Assembly (NCBI GenBank): GCA_036346255.1
Contig: CM070617.1
Span: 21,317,080 to 21,381,079, forward strand
Reading direction: 5' to 3'
DNA length: 64,000 bases
Origin: Ampelocalamus luodianensis
Lineage: Eukaryota; Streptophyta; Magnoliopsida; Poales; Poaceae
The position numbers and the translations under genes are program-made. Positions 12,414 through 24,270 of the stretch are shown in pieces (position 1 is the first letter of the stretch; each line of letters begins with the position of its first letter). The notes beneath the pieces are model-generated. The model saw nothing but the letters and a program-made list of their open reading frames with translations, searched no databases and was not told where the DNA came from.

Positions 12414-15400
12414 ATGGAGTCACGGATGGATCAATACGAGGTTATGGAACAAATTGGCCGTGGCGCCTTTGGCGCTGCCATCCTCGTGAACCACAAGACC
12501 GAGAAGAAAAAGTATGATGCACGTTGCTTCTATTTAGTTGTGGAATCTGTTTCCCCTTAAGGTAGTTGGTTGACATCTGATTGATTTGCAGGTATGTGCT
12601 GAAGAAAATACGGCTTGCGAGGCAGACGGAGCGCTGCCGCAAGTCTGCTCATCAAGAGGTCAGTGAAGCATGAGAAATCATTAGCCTTTTTTCGTTCATC
12701 GATTAGTACTGCCTTAAGAATTGATAGATGAAAGGAAAATTGCAGATGGCCCTTATTGCTCGCCTGCAACATCCTTACATCGTTGAATTCAAGGAAGCAT
12801 GGGTTGAGAAGGTTTGTTCTCTAGGAACATGCACCGGAATGTGCCTTTTGTTTTGTTTCATCTTTGTTTAGCTTACTGTATGAGTTACGACAGGGCTGCT
12901 ACGTTTGCATTGTGACGGGATACTGTGAAGGTGGCGATATGTGAGTGTGATTTAAGGGTTGGGAGGTTAGTTTTTTCTGTTGTATGTCTGTTGACTCTGT
13001 CTTGTCTCACTGTCCTTCTCTGACAGGGCTGAATTGATGAAGAAAGCAAATGGGACATACTTTCCAGAGGAGGTAATAATGACTTTTTCTAGTCCTTTTG
13101 TTTCATGCTCTGGAAAAACAATATGCAAAAGTGTGCTAACTGTTGTGAAACGACCCTCAGAAACTGCTGAAATGGTTTGCTCAATTGGCACTAGCTGTTG
13201 ACTACTTGCATTCAAACTTTGTTTTGCACCGGGACCTCAAGGTAATTGATGAAGAATTGTCATGCTGTCATTTAGTTTATCAAGCAGCCAGTAATGTTTT
13301 GTGTCCTTGTCCTTTTTGCAGTGCTCAAACATATTTCTCACAAAAGATCAGGACATTCGTCTTGGTTAGTGTCCTGTGTTAATTCAAATAATTCTGTGTT
13401 TAATTCCATCTGTATTTTGCAGTGCTTCATTTCGTGCAGTTTAAATATCTCTAATTGACTTGCAGGGGATTTTGGCCTGGCTAAGACTTTAAAGGCAGAT
13501 GATTTAGCCTCTTCGGTAAACTTCTTTCTTAATTCCCTTGTCTTCTATTGCTTTCTGTTTTAAAATCTTGCATAGAAAACCACCTATCGATTAATCCTCA
13601 TGTGTTCTAATAATATACCAATATGTTAGCTTAATGCCTTTTCTGTTCTCAGGATCTTACATTTTAGCATGATGCTTTCTTAGGTTGTGGGAACACCAAA
13701 CTACATGTGCCCAGAGCTGCTTGCAGACATTCCATATGGATTCAAGTCAGATGTATGGTCTCTTGGTAATATTCCCTTACTTTTATGGAGATGCTTAGAG
13801 AAATTAATGCTACATACCTAGTTTTAACCTATATATGTCTGTACAGGATGTTGTATGTATGACATGGCTGCTCATCGACCTGCTTTCAAGGCTTTTGTGA
13901 GTTCTTATCAGATCATATTCCTTAAATCACTATAATAAGCTAACAGTAGTTTATAGCCAGAGATGATTTACTTCTTATCAGCTCATATTCCTTCGATCAC
14001 TATAATTATCTTCCCATGGATGTTAATTTGCAAATACTGGTGCAGGTCCCATTTCTAATCAACGCTACATAGCTTGTATGCAGAAAATTCTTAATGGCTG
14101 CCCTAGTAGAAGGATAAGATTGACTAGAGCACTTAGAATAGAAGATAAGAAACATCAATTACACTTTCTAGTGGCGTTATGGATAGTCACAATGTACAAA
14201 CTGTGTGGTTTCCGGACCTTACCTTAGTAGGGAAATAATGATCATAGGCACCTTCCATAGAGAGGTTTTAGCATTAGCATCTCCTTCGAATAATTCATTT
14301 TTCCACTTCTATTCCTTTCATTTAAGTAAGCTAAAAAAATCGCTTGACAACAAAGAAGCATTGACCTCTTCACTCTTGTGCTATTCTGAACGCTGGGTAG
14401 AAGTTGGTCATTACCTTAGCAATAATGACTTTTGCAAAGCTTCTTCTCCCTCTTCCTCCTCTCTTTATGTCTGTGCATGTGCACTTTTCATGCACATGCC
14501 ATGTGAAACATTATATAAGAGAAGGATGAGTTTCTTTTCCAGGTTCATAGCATACTGGATCAGAGTTCTTCATGATCCATCCAGGAACTTCATTTCTGGA
14601 CTTTTGTGAATGATGTAGATCTTATGTCTCCTGGACTTTCAAAATATATTTGAAGAGGTCTACTACTCTCTCTTTAGTTTGACTATTTTGCTTTAAGCAT
14701 ATACATATGTACCTAAAATAATTCAGACTGAAGTTTTGTTAGAAAACAATTATGATAATTAGTACTTTCTCTGCATGTGATTTTTGTTGAATTGCTGGAC
14801 TGTGGTTCATTTTTTTATTTTTTAAAAAAGTTCATATTCGTTCACAGCATTTACCAATGTGACGGTGTTATTGGTTTTAAAATTTTAATAGTTCAGTTGT
14901 GCTTAAATTTTCTCCTTATTTGTTTTAGGATATGGCTGGGCTGATAAGTAAGATAAATCGCTCCTCCATTGGCCCTTTGCCTACTTGCTACTCGTCATCT
15001 ATGTAAGTGCATCTTCATGGTATATATATTGGCCATATATGGAAGTTTTGCTTTTCTTATCTTTCTTGTTTAAAATAATTTTACAATCTTTTTCATTGAC
15101 ACAATCGTTATTGTAATGCTATGAAACATTTCTACCCTTTTCAAACCTACAATTTAGTTCTTAGATACGTTGTCTTTCAGCTTCTTCAGAGTATTACCTT
15201 TCCATTCTCATATTGTGATTGAGCATCCTAGTCTATGGCTAGCTAAAACGGTCCCTTTTTTGTCGTTGAATGCAGGAAAACACTTATCAAAAGCATGTTG
15301 AGGAAGAGTCCTGAACATCGGCCTACCGTAAGCTACTATGCACATAGAAACCTCCCTGCAATACTTGTTTGTCACATTTACTTGATTCTAACAGTATCTG

Positions 15401-17578
15401 TTACACTTTGTAAACAGGCATCTGAGATTCTGAAAAATCCATACCTGCAACCTTATGTTAATCAATTCCGCCCATTTGCTGATATATCGCATCCCATGCG
15501 ACCACCAGAGAAACCCATCACCAGTTCACGGAACAGTCAGAAAAGCATGTCAGGAAGCCAGTGTAGTAGCATTTCTGGCACTGGCAGTGATATGGACAGT
15601 ATACAATCAAGTGAAAGAAATACATCAGGAATAGCTTCAAGTTCCAACAACACCACCATTGATACTGAAGGTGCTGAAGGTACTGATCATGGACCAGTTA
15701 AAAAATGTTCAAGACCTCATGATCTTAAAAGCCATAAGGACACTGCTGGTCCTGAACTGGAGAGACAAGACTCATCTAAATCCATACATGTCGACCAGCA
15801 TCCAAAATACGAGAGTAAGCAGCCAAAAATCATCAAGAAGATTTTAACAACTCTAAGAGAGGATAGCAAGCTCAGGGAAAGCAATTCACCTGTGAGAGCT
15901 AGCCGTGTAAAGCTACATTCACCTAGCCAAAGAGAGCGATTGTCTGATGATTCAAAGCATAACAGTGACATTTCCTCCAGTTCAAAGTCTAGTGAAGTGA
16001 CATCACATGAATCAGCAAAGGTCACCTGCGAACCTGTGAAACGGATACAAGCATCTCCTCCCCTGAAGCATTTGGTGAGGATCAATCTTCTTCTTGTGCT
16101 AAACCCACTTTCATTGCATTGCTAAAAAATTTTCGGGTACTTTCTTGCAGTCACCTATTGTTGAACATTCTCCAAAGGTTAAAATTAAAGCGGGTGAGCT
16201 GCAGCAGCTTGACCCTGTCAAGCAGACCATGGAAGAAGTTGATGCAGCTGCAGGAAAGGCTAAGAATAGGATACCACCCGGTTTTGCTAGACGCCCTAGT
16301 TTTCCCCCTCGTAGACAAGTGGGAGCAGAGAGTCCACAACACACTGGGACAAAACGAGCTCACAATAAGGTCATCACGGAGCGTGCAAAAAGTCCTTGTC
16401 GACCTGTCCATGGTTCAAATAATGCTCTCTTTGAGCTTCCAGGTGTTCTAATGGCTCCTCCAAGCCCTCTGGGAGGTGTTCAAATGAAAGTGGGCCATTC
16501 ACGGACGAAATCTGCTCCACCTAGGGCTGTAGTGACCAAGGAAGACAGCAGTGCCTGCTCCAGTTCTACAATTGGCTATGCTGGCAATATTGAGCAGTCT
16601 GAACCATCTGAACCTGATTCACCAACCTACTTGGTTTCATCTTGCAAATGCTCGATCCCTGATACTGCCATACAAAAACATGACCTAACAGCTATACCAA
16701 GTTCAGAGCTCAACACCACCAATTTGCAGAAGAGTATGGCTAGTAATGATGATGTCAGTCTAAGCTCAGCCTTGGATCCATCTTTTGATATCACCGAACA
16801 AGAGTTTATTTGCAAGGATGACGTGCCCTGCAATAAGATGGGGCAGAGCACTGTCACAGTCACTGTACAGAGTGATGAGGATAAGTTCACAGTTCAAGAG
16901 CTGCTTTCATCAGTACCAGATATTGCTCCCTTTGTTTCAACAACAAAAAACATTGCACTAGACAAAGGATCCACTCCTATCCAGCAGTCATCAGAGAAAT
17001 CATCAGTTCCTCATTTAAACCCTCCAATTGAGGATGTTGTACATGTCATAAGACACAGCAGTTTCCGTGTCAGTGGTGAGCAGGCAGTAACAGAGAGTGC
17101 TGAGGGAGTCCAAAGCACAGATGTTGGCAAATTTCTCAACGCGGTAAGAGAAGAGGTGGATGTGAGAAACATCCCAACGAACCTTATACCTTCCGGACTT
17201 CTTGATTCTGCTGCTGCGAAGCCCAACATTTCAGAAGCTAATACTGTCAGTCTGAAACCAGCCAGTTCAGATGTGGTAAAATTGCCCACTATACCTGAAG
17301 TAAATTCTACTTGTCCTGAAACCAACAATGGGTTTAAGGAGGAGGCAACCTCAACAAAGGAAACACTGGATGTCAGGTCCTTCAGGCAGCGAGCTGAGGC
17401 TCTTGAAGGGCTCTTGGAGCTTTCTGCGGATCTACTGCAAAACAATAGGCTGGAGGAGCTTGCGGTTGTTCTAAAGCCGTTTGGGAAGGATAAGGTGTCC
17501 CCTCGAGAAACGGCAATCTGGTTGGCCAAAAGTTTTAAAGGGATGATGAATGATGAAGCAAGTCGCAGTTCAATGTGA
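12414..17578 (+). CDS. NEK6: NIMA-related serine/threonine kinase (plant NEK5/NEK6 type)
   Basis: Fourteen coding exons, all with GT-AG introns: 12414-12511, 12592-12658, 12746-12811, 12894-12940, 13027-13072, 13161-13241, 13322-13364, 13466-13515, 13684-13765, 13847-13896, 14929-15002, 15276-15327, 15418-16074, 16151-17578. They total 2,841 nt, or 946 aa, close to the usual length for this clade. The start MESRMDQYE matches the family N-terminus. The kinase domain spans residues about 8-262, with glycine loop GRGAFG (15-20), ATP lysine K37, HRDLK 131-135, DFG 151-153 and CPE 175-177. The long Ser-rich tail ends in a conserved block (FRQRAEALEGLLELSADLL). Relatives such as Arabidopsis NEK6/IBO1 act on cortical microtubules and directional cell growth. 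That role here is inferred. A 5'-UTR intron (11960-12276) precedes the start. No defect is seen. The exact orthologue number (NEK5 versus NEK6) is uncertain. Confidence 0.96.
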
Positions 17579-18323
17579 GTTCTCATAAGTCATAAGTAAC
17601 CTTGACTTTTTTTTTCTTTTTGTGCTCTGAATTTCCAAAGGTTGTAACTTGACCACATCACTCTCCTTCACATCGTGTGATCTATTGGTCCCAAACAATA
17701 GTTTTCCATTCTTTACGGCACATTTTGTAAATAGCCCGGACTTGTGAACAGAAATAAGACATGCAAAATATGATGTAAAATTTACATAATCAAGCTAATT
17801 GAAGGATCACTTTTATCTAATATTTATTTGCCAGTGTTTGTCAAACTCACCCGAATTCTACAGAATGTGTTTGTTTGCTGTCAGTATAGTCGATTTGTTG
17901 ACAATTCTTATCATCCCACATATGAGCATTGTAACAACACTGGATAACCAACCAGTCAGCAGATTTTTGCATCAGACACACCTCTTATTGCCCTGTCAGA
18001 AGCTGCATCGTATACTATGTCATTTGTCACGACTGAAACTGCAAAACTACCATCCAACAACGATACAAGTTTTTCTTGCAAGAAGTGATGCTCATGTTGT
18101 TATGACTTCTTACTGCTCCATTTGATTTACTCTTTGATCTCAATTCTCAAGTGGTAGACTTCGTTATGTACTTCCACAGTTGCAGCATCAGTCGTTGGTT
18201 GCATTTGCAGTTTTGCACCTCCACTCCCGCCCCACACCCAATTTGCTTTGCTATTTCCACCATCTGGTCGTGCTGCCTGGCTTTGTTAAGCATCTCTTGT
18301 TGTATTGCCGGCTTGCCGCTACG
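17579..18323. other. 3' flank of the NEK gene
   Basis: AT-rich sequence with no domain-bearing reading. It probably holds the 3' UTR: weak polyadenylation-like AATAAG occurs near 17754 and a TTTGTAAAT motif near 17725. The intergenic gap to the next gene is only about 1 kb. Confidence 0.45.
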
Positions 18324-18545
18324 AACCTCGAAGATTTCGTCGGTTTCTTGTCTTCACATGTTATCAGATCGTTTCAAACAACGCCATCCTCTATATCAAC
18401 CTCGAAGATTTCGTCGGTTTCTTGCCTTCACATGTTATCAGAGCGTTTCAAACAACGCCATCCTCTATATCAACCTCGAAGATTTCGTCGGTTTCTTGCC
18501 TTCACATGTTATCAGAGCGTTTCAAACAACGCCATCCTCTATATC
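18324..18545 (+). repeat. Three tandem copies of a 74-bp unit
   Basis: Copies start at 18324, 18398 and 18472, each beginning AACCTCGAAGATTTCGTCGG and ending in CATCCTCTATATC. They are nearly identical; copies 2 and 3 agree best. Each contains ATGTTATCAGAGCG. The array ends about 40 bp before the start codon of the following NHL gene, so it forms its 5' UTR or core promoter. Confidence 0.95.
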
Positions 18546-18587
18546 TATTCCTTCATGTCACGTCATCCCATAAATCTCCCTCCAGCC

Positions 18588-19271
18588 ATGCACCATTCAC
18601 GGCAAGAAGTAGAACTGATCCATTTCGATCGCTACATCGTCGACGTCGTGCCCGCCTCCAACGCTCCTCCATATCCTCAGCCCCAGCCTCCCCAACGGCG
18701 TCGCCTGAGCCCATTCCGCATCCTGGTCAGAGCCTTCATCGCCGTCTGCACCCTCGTCGGCGTCCTCGCGCTCCTCATCTGGCTCATCTACCGTCCCCAG
18801 ACGATCCAGGTCGCCGTCGACGCCGCGACGCTCTCCCGCTTCAGCCTAAACTCGACGACGAGCCCGCCGCTGCTCTCATTCAACCTCACTACCGGTCTGT
18901 CCATCTCGAACCCGAACAAGCGGGTGGTCGTCTACTACGACCTGCTGCGGGCGGAGGGGTTCTACCAGGGCGAGCGCTTCGGCCGCGCCGCGCTGCCGGT
19001 GTCGTTCCAGGGCGCGAGGCGGACCGACGCTGTGCGAACCGTGCTCGAAGGGAACTCGCCCGTGGGCTTCGGGGACTCGGTCGTCGGCGCGTTCGGTGAG
19101 GATAATAGGACGGGGGTTTTCCCCGTGGACCTGTGGGTCGACGGCGCCGTGCGGTACAAGTTCGGCGAGCTGATGACAACTTCGGCGAGCGCGCTGTCGG
19201 TCAAGTGCCCGCTGGTGCTGCAGCTGATGGTGCCGTCGGGCAGGGTCGAGTGTATCGTGATCAGCTGGTGA
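18588..19271 (+). CDS. NDR1/HIN1-like (NHL) LEA-2 family membrane protein, copy A
   Basis: Single exon, 227 aa. A Pro-rich cytosolic N-terminus (residues 1-43) is followed by one membrane span (about 46-68, rich in V, L, I) and an extracellular LEA-2/WHy domain containing SISNPNKR (NPN at 108-110) and QGERFG, the signatures of the YLS9/NHL10 group. Several N-glycosylation sequons (NST, NLT) fit an exposed C-terminal domain. Family members act at the plasma membrane in pathogen and senescence responses. The role here is inferred. ATG 18588 is chosen; an in-frame ATG at 18555 would add 11 residues. It is the first of three co-oriented paralogues in the window (next at 29521 and 56978). No break is seen. 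Confidence 0.93.
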   Translation: MHHSRQEVELIHFDRYIVDVVPASNAPPYPQPQPPQRRRLSPFRILVRAFIAVCTLVGVLALLIWLIYRPQTIQVAVDAATLSRFSLNSTTSPPLLSFNLTTGLSISNPNKRVVVYYDLLRAEGFYQGERFGRAALPVSFQGARRTDAVRTVLEGNSPVGFGDSVVGAFGEDNRTGVFPVDLWVDGAVRYKFGELMTTSASALSVKCPLVLQLMVPSGRVECIVISW

Positions 19272-19840
19272 TTCTAATTTTGCATTCTTGTCGATCTTGG
19301 TGTACGTCTGCTTAAGTGAGTATTTCTTTTGTTGGACGTGCTCCAATTTTGAGTCATTGGATCTACATCCAAAAGATCTCATTCCTCCTCCTAAACCATA
19401 TATACTAGTAGCCGGACGCACCCTTGGACGCGCGAGAAGGATGCGTCCGTGGGGCCCATGCGGGAGCGCGGCTTCGTTTGCGGGCTGGCGCGCATGCAAA
19501 CGCATGGCAACGTGGAGAGAGAGCACCAGCTGCCCAGCTCTATCGCGCGGCAGCGGAGCAAACGTGCGTGGGGCCTGCGCGTGGAGAGAGCACCAGCTTT
19601 ATCGATCGCGCGGCAGCGGAGCAAAGTGCAGCACGTAAATCCAAAATAAAATCGGACGGCCGGGAACGCATCACACGGTGAATCTGACGGTCAAAAAACT
19701 CTTGCCGACGTGGCCCATCTGGCTTTGGCTCAAGGCTCCCACCATTTATACCGAAGGATTCCCCCTCCCTCCTCTACCCCTAACCCTAGCCGTCGTCCCC
19801 GCGTGGACGATGCCCGCCGACGAGCCACCACCGCTCCCGT
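19272..19840. other. Intergenic; possible remnant of a disrupted promoter/5' exon
   Basis: No complete gene. It contains an imperfect direct duplication (19511-19579, 19580-19629). A stretch at 19735-19840, with CATTTATACC then a C-rich leader and an ATG at 19810 (MPADEPPPLPL), resembles a grass promoter and first exon. This is cut at 19840 by the LTR complex, and C-rich leader-like sequence resumes at 28049. Whether both sides were one gene cannot be told. Confidence 0.4.
19511..19629 (+). repeat. Imperfect direct duplication, about 50-69 bp units
   Basis: Both units start CGTGGAGAGAG, share GAGCACCAGCT and contain GCGCGGCAGCGGAGCAAA. The second is shorter. Confidence 0.85.
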
Positions 19841-20150
19841 TGTTAGTGGTATGTCCTAAGAGGCAATTATGGAGATGAATGTATCAAGTCTATGTTTATG
19901 AATTATAGAATAAGTGTTATTATGTTTCTTAGAATAATTATTATTTATAAATATTAGCAAGTATGTGACTTGTTGGTGAAGCTCTTTAATTGTTGTATGA
20001 TATTATTTTAAAAGATTCATGGTCGGATATCACTAGTCGGGACACTAGTGACTTATATACCAGTACATGTATTAATTTATCATCATGTTTCACCAGTCAT
20101 AGATATAGGGATATCGAATCTGTCGTCGATATGAGATTAGACAGTAAACT

Positions 20151-21691
20151 TGTGGCACCCTCGGTCAAACGTGTCGACCGCCGAGGGTGCAAAGGGGACT
20201 CTACAAGAATCACACACGAACGGGTCGTATGGATGTATTGCATATGTGTAGTAGAAGTTACAAAATAGTCTCCCCTCTCCCATTTATATGGAGCCCATTT
20301 ATGGAGTGGGAGGGGGTAGGCATGCCAAGTTATATCGTTGCCCTTGGTACCTAGTTCATCCTATGGGTACTTTCGTTCGTTTTGCCAAGCGGGTCCCGCC
20401 ACCTTCAAGTGGGTACACTGATGTATTGCACCTCGGCGAGGTTGGCCCTTGGACCCCGTTCGGGGTTGGTCTCTGTACCTCGCCTGGAGTGAGTTCATTG
20501 ATATGTTGTACCTCGACGATGTTGGCCCCTGGACCTCATCCGGGGTTCGTCCCCAGACCTCATCCAGAGTGGGTTCGTTGATATGTCGTACCCCGGCGAG
20601 GTTGGCCACTGGCCCCTGTTCGGGATTGGTCTCCCGACCTCGGCCAGAGTGGGTTCGCCGATGTGTTGTACCTCAGCGAGATTGGCCCCGAACCCCGTCT
20701 GGGGTTGGTCCCCGGACCTCGCCCGGAGTTAGTTTGCTGATGTGTTGTACCTCAGCGAGGTTGGCCCTTCGAACCCGTCCGAGGTTGGTCCCCGGATCTT
20801 GTCTGGAGTGGGTTCGCCGATGTGTCGTACCTCGGCGAGGTTGACCCTCGGACCTCGTCCGGGGTTGGTCTCCAGACCTCGCCCAGAGTGGATTCGCCGA
20901 TGTGACGTATCTCAGCGAGGTTGGCCCCTGAACCCCGTTCGGGGTTGGTCCCCGGATCTCATCCAGAGTGGGTTCGCCGATGTGTCGTACCTCGACGAGG
21001 TTGCCCCCCAGACCTCGTCCGGAGTGAGTTTGCCGATGTGTCATAACTTGACGAGGTTGGCCCCTAGATCCCGTCGGGGGTTGGTCCCCGGACCTCGTCC
21101 GGAGCGGGTTCCGCCGATGTGTCGTGCCTCGGCGTGGTTGGCCCTCGGACCCTGTCCGGGGTTGGTCCCCGGACCTCGCCCGGAGTGGGTTCACCGATGT
21201 GTCATACCTCGGCGTGGTTGGCCCCCGAACCTCATCCGGAGTGGGTTCGCCGATGTGTCGCACCTCAGCGAGGTTGATCCCTGGACCCCATCCGCTGTTG
21301 GTCCCTGGACCTTGTCCGGAGTGGGTTCGCCAATGTGTCGTACCTCAACGTGGTTGGCCCTCGGACCCCATTCGGGGTTGGTCCCCGGACCTCATCCGGA
21401 GTGGGTTCGCCGATGTGTCGTACCTCGGCGAGGTTGGCCCCCGGACCCCGTCCGGGGTTGTTTGTCGGACCTCGTCCGGAGTGGGTACATCGATGTATCG
21501 TACCTCAACGAGGTTGGCCCCCCAAACCCTATCTGGAGTTGGTCCGTCTATGTGTCGTACCTCAACAAGGTGGGCCCCCAGACCCCGTACAGGGTCGGTC
21601 CCTGGACCTCGTCCGGGGTTGATCCGTTTAGCCGTCATGCCTATGCGGGGTTATTGTCGGCTCGAGGTAGCGCGGGGACCCTCCTCCAACA
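20151..21691 (-). repeat. 3' LTR of the non-autonomous element, 1,541 bp
   Basis: TG...CA bounded on the minus strand, with a purine tract immediately outside. Most of its U3 part consists of the 80-bp array. A short palindrome, CACCCTCGGT against ACCGCCGAGGGTG, sits at the 20151 end. Confidence 0.72.
20431..21640 (+). repeat. Tandem array of an 80-bp unit, about 17 copies
   Basis: Unit starts fall at 20431, 20511, 20591, 20671, 20751, 20830, 20910 and 20990, then continue with a mix of 80-bp and about 56-bp units. The short form lacks about 24 bp, as at 20990-21045, 21206-21261 and 21503-21558. The core reads GAGGTTGGCCCC, GGGGTTGGTCCCCGGACCTC, GAGTGGGTTCGCCGATGTG. The stop-poor unit leaves long open frames on both strands (317 aa plus, 196 aa minus) that have no known domain and are not taken as genes. 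Confidence 0.95.
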
Positions 21692-23159
21692 GTAGCCCCT
21701 CGCCGACCCGGGTGGTCGTCAACTGCCCGCCTGGGCTGGCGCACCGACTTGTAACATGGGAGAGTGCGTGGCTTCGGGTCAATGATTACGCTGATAACCT
21801 ACGGTGCAATCCAACATTATGTTAATTTACTTTAGCACTTGTGTGAATTCTAGGCGACGAGTTAGGCATGCACCCTGAGGTGGGTTCCGCTAGTCTTCAC
21901 TGAAGGGTTGCTGCTCCACCTGGACAATTTCGTGTCACATCAGGGGTTCACCATCGCGTGAAAAAGGGTGTGAAGTCACATATAGTCGTGGGATTATGCG
22001 TTGGCTGATCGAGACATTGAAGTTACATGGAGGAGTTCTTTACTCATGGTCTTCGAGATGTGAAGGTACGAGTTGAGGTGCCAAACTTGACTCACTTGGG
22101 TGTGCCCGAGGCATAGCCACCGTGGAGCAACATAATGCCGATGTGCGCAAGGTTGACTTGCGTGAACACGCAGCAACAAGCGTGGTCGACTAGTTAGTCC
22201 AAGACGTGTGGCTCCCTCAAGTGAACGGGCCGTTGCGTGCGAACACGTCGAGATGAGCATGGATGGACCGCTCGCCCGAGATGTGGTGGAGTCAAAGCGC
22301 AGGAGGCCGACAGGTGCGCCTGCGTCAACTGGTACGAGCTCGATGGGTGCCACTGAGTTGGGTGACACTTTGAGATGTGGTCGGCCGATGTACGTCAACA
22401 CGTCAAGATGTGCAAGGTCAACATGTGCCCAAGGCCAACTTAACGAGGCTTGGCCCTCGAGGTGAGGGGATATGCGCTAGGGTGTTATTTGCTCGACTCA
22501 CCGAGACATGGCACGCAAAACGGGATGGCTCATGTCGGGATGCCATGTGCTCGGCTCACGAAGGCTTGGCCTATGAAGTGAGGAGCACTCGATGCAGAGC
22601 TATGTTCGGCAAAGGGAGTGCTCTCGAGGCTGATCACAACGCACCGAGGCGACGTGTTGGTACTCTCCAAGGTACAACCACCAATCAAAGGGGGTTACTT
22701 AATCAAAGAGACTCCAATGGAGCCGAGATGGGTTCGATCGAGAGAGTGTCATTGAGGCCAAGTCGTATCATGCCGAGGTGAAGCCATTGAGGAGTGACCG
22801 AGATGACTGGAACATCGCCATCTCCCATCGAGGCCGAGTTGTGCCATGTCGAGGCAAAGGCCCAAAGCACTCGAGGCTGGTGGATTGCTTGCGGAGCAAG
22901 TAGGCGTGTAGCGAAGCGCGTGCTAATCGACTCATCGAGGGGTCTCCCGTGGTGCGAGTGGGTGTACGCTGAAGCACTTGTAGCTGGAGTTGGGGGGCGA
23001 TTGATAAGGAGGACATGTGCATTGAAGCGTCGAATACTTGGCTTGCTTGAGGCATGACTTTGCGCGGAGTGCTCAACTCACCGAGACATGGCCTTGGATG
23101 GAAGGAGCCGATTTTTCTAACTTGTTGGCTAGTTCTCGTTGACGGGGTAAGTTATTACC
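21692..23159. other. Unique spacer of the gypsy derivative
   Basis: Between the LTR and the 78-bp array. It holds degenerate phrases (CCGAGATGG, CATCGAGGC, ACTCGAGGC) and no coding signal. It begins with the polypurine tract at 21692. Confidence 0.5.
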
Positions 23160-24270
23160 CCATCTCCCATCGAGAGAAGAAAAAAACTTAGCGCTCGAGA
23201 TGGGGCTCAAGAGCGCTTTGAGGTTGTGGAGAGGCCGGAATGTCGCCATCTCCCATTGAAAAAACTTAGCGCTTGAGGCGAGGCTCAAAAGTGTTTCACA
23301 TGTCGGGAGGCTGGAATGTCGTCATCTCCCATCGAAAAAAACTTAATGCTCGAGACAAGGCTCGAGAGTGCTTTGAAGTTGTGGAGAGGCCAGAACGTCA
23401 TCACCTCCCATCTAAAAAACTTAGCGCTCGAGATGGGGCTCGAGAGCGCTTTGAGGTTGTGGAGAGGCTGGAACGTCGCCATATCCCATCAAAAAAAACT
23501 TAGCGCTTGAGATGACGCTCGAGCGCGCTTTGAGGTTGTGGAGACACCGAAATATCGCCGTCTCCCATCAAAAAAACTTAGTGCTCGAGACGGTGCTCGA
23601 TAGTGCTTTGTGGTTGTGGAGAGGTCGGAGCGTCGCCGTCTCCCATTGAAAAAACTTAGTGCTCGAGGTGGGGCTCAAGAGTGCTCCATGGTCGTGGAGA
23701 GGCCGGAGCGTCACCATCTCCCATAAAAAAAACTTAGCACTCGAGACGGGGCACGAGAGCACTCTAGGGTCGTGGGGAGGCCGGAATGTCGTAGTCTCCC
23801 ATCAAAAAAACTTAGCACTCGAGACAGGGCCCGAGAGTGCTCTGTGGTCGTGGGGAGACCAGAACATCGCCGTCTCCCATCGAAAAAACTTAGTACTTGA
23901 GACGGGGCTCGAGAGCGCTTTAAGGTTGTGGAGACGCCAGAACGTTACCGTATCCTATCGAAAAAACTTAGCACTCGAGACGGGGCTCGAGAGCGCTCCG
24001 TGGTCGTGGAAAGGCCGGAGCGTCGCCGTCTCCCATCGAAAAAACTTAGCACTCGAGACAGGGCTCGAGAGCACTCTGGGGTCGTGGGGAGGCCAGAACG
24101 TCATCGTCTCCCATCGAAAAAACTTAGCACTCGAGAAGGGCTCGAGAGCGCTCCGTGATCATGGGGAGGCCGGAACGTCGTCATCTCCCATCGAAAAAAC
24201 TTAGTACTCCAGACGGACCCGGGGGCGCTCCGTGGTCGTGGAGAGGCTAGAGCGTCGTCGTCTCCCATCG
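23160..24270 (+). repeat. Tandem array of a 78-bp unit, about 14 copies
   Basis: The landmark TCTCCCAT recurs at 23163, 23249, 23325, 23403, 23482, 23561, 23639, 23717, 23795, 23873, 23951, 24029, 24107, 24183 and 24260, settling to exactly 78 bp. Each unit has AAAAAACTTAGC, CTCGAGA and GGTCGTGGAGAGGCC. Because 78 is 26 codons, one plus frame stays open for 181 codons (23659-24204) and reads as a 26-residue repeat (LALETG..SAL..WG..NVVVSHRKN). No known family; most likely non-coding. Confidence 0.95.

Noticed and set aside
18180..18587. N-terminal extension of NHL copy A to 363 residues
   Set aside because: The added part begins at a non-ATG codon and reads through the 74-bp repeats; the family N-terminus fits ATG 18588.
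20742..21695. 317-codon plus-strand and overlapping minus-strand readings
   Set aside because: They are the 80-bp tandem array inside an LTR; no domain, and open on both strands because the unit lacks stops.
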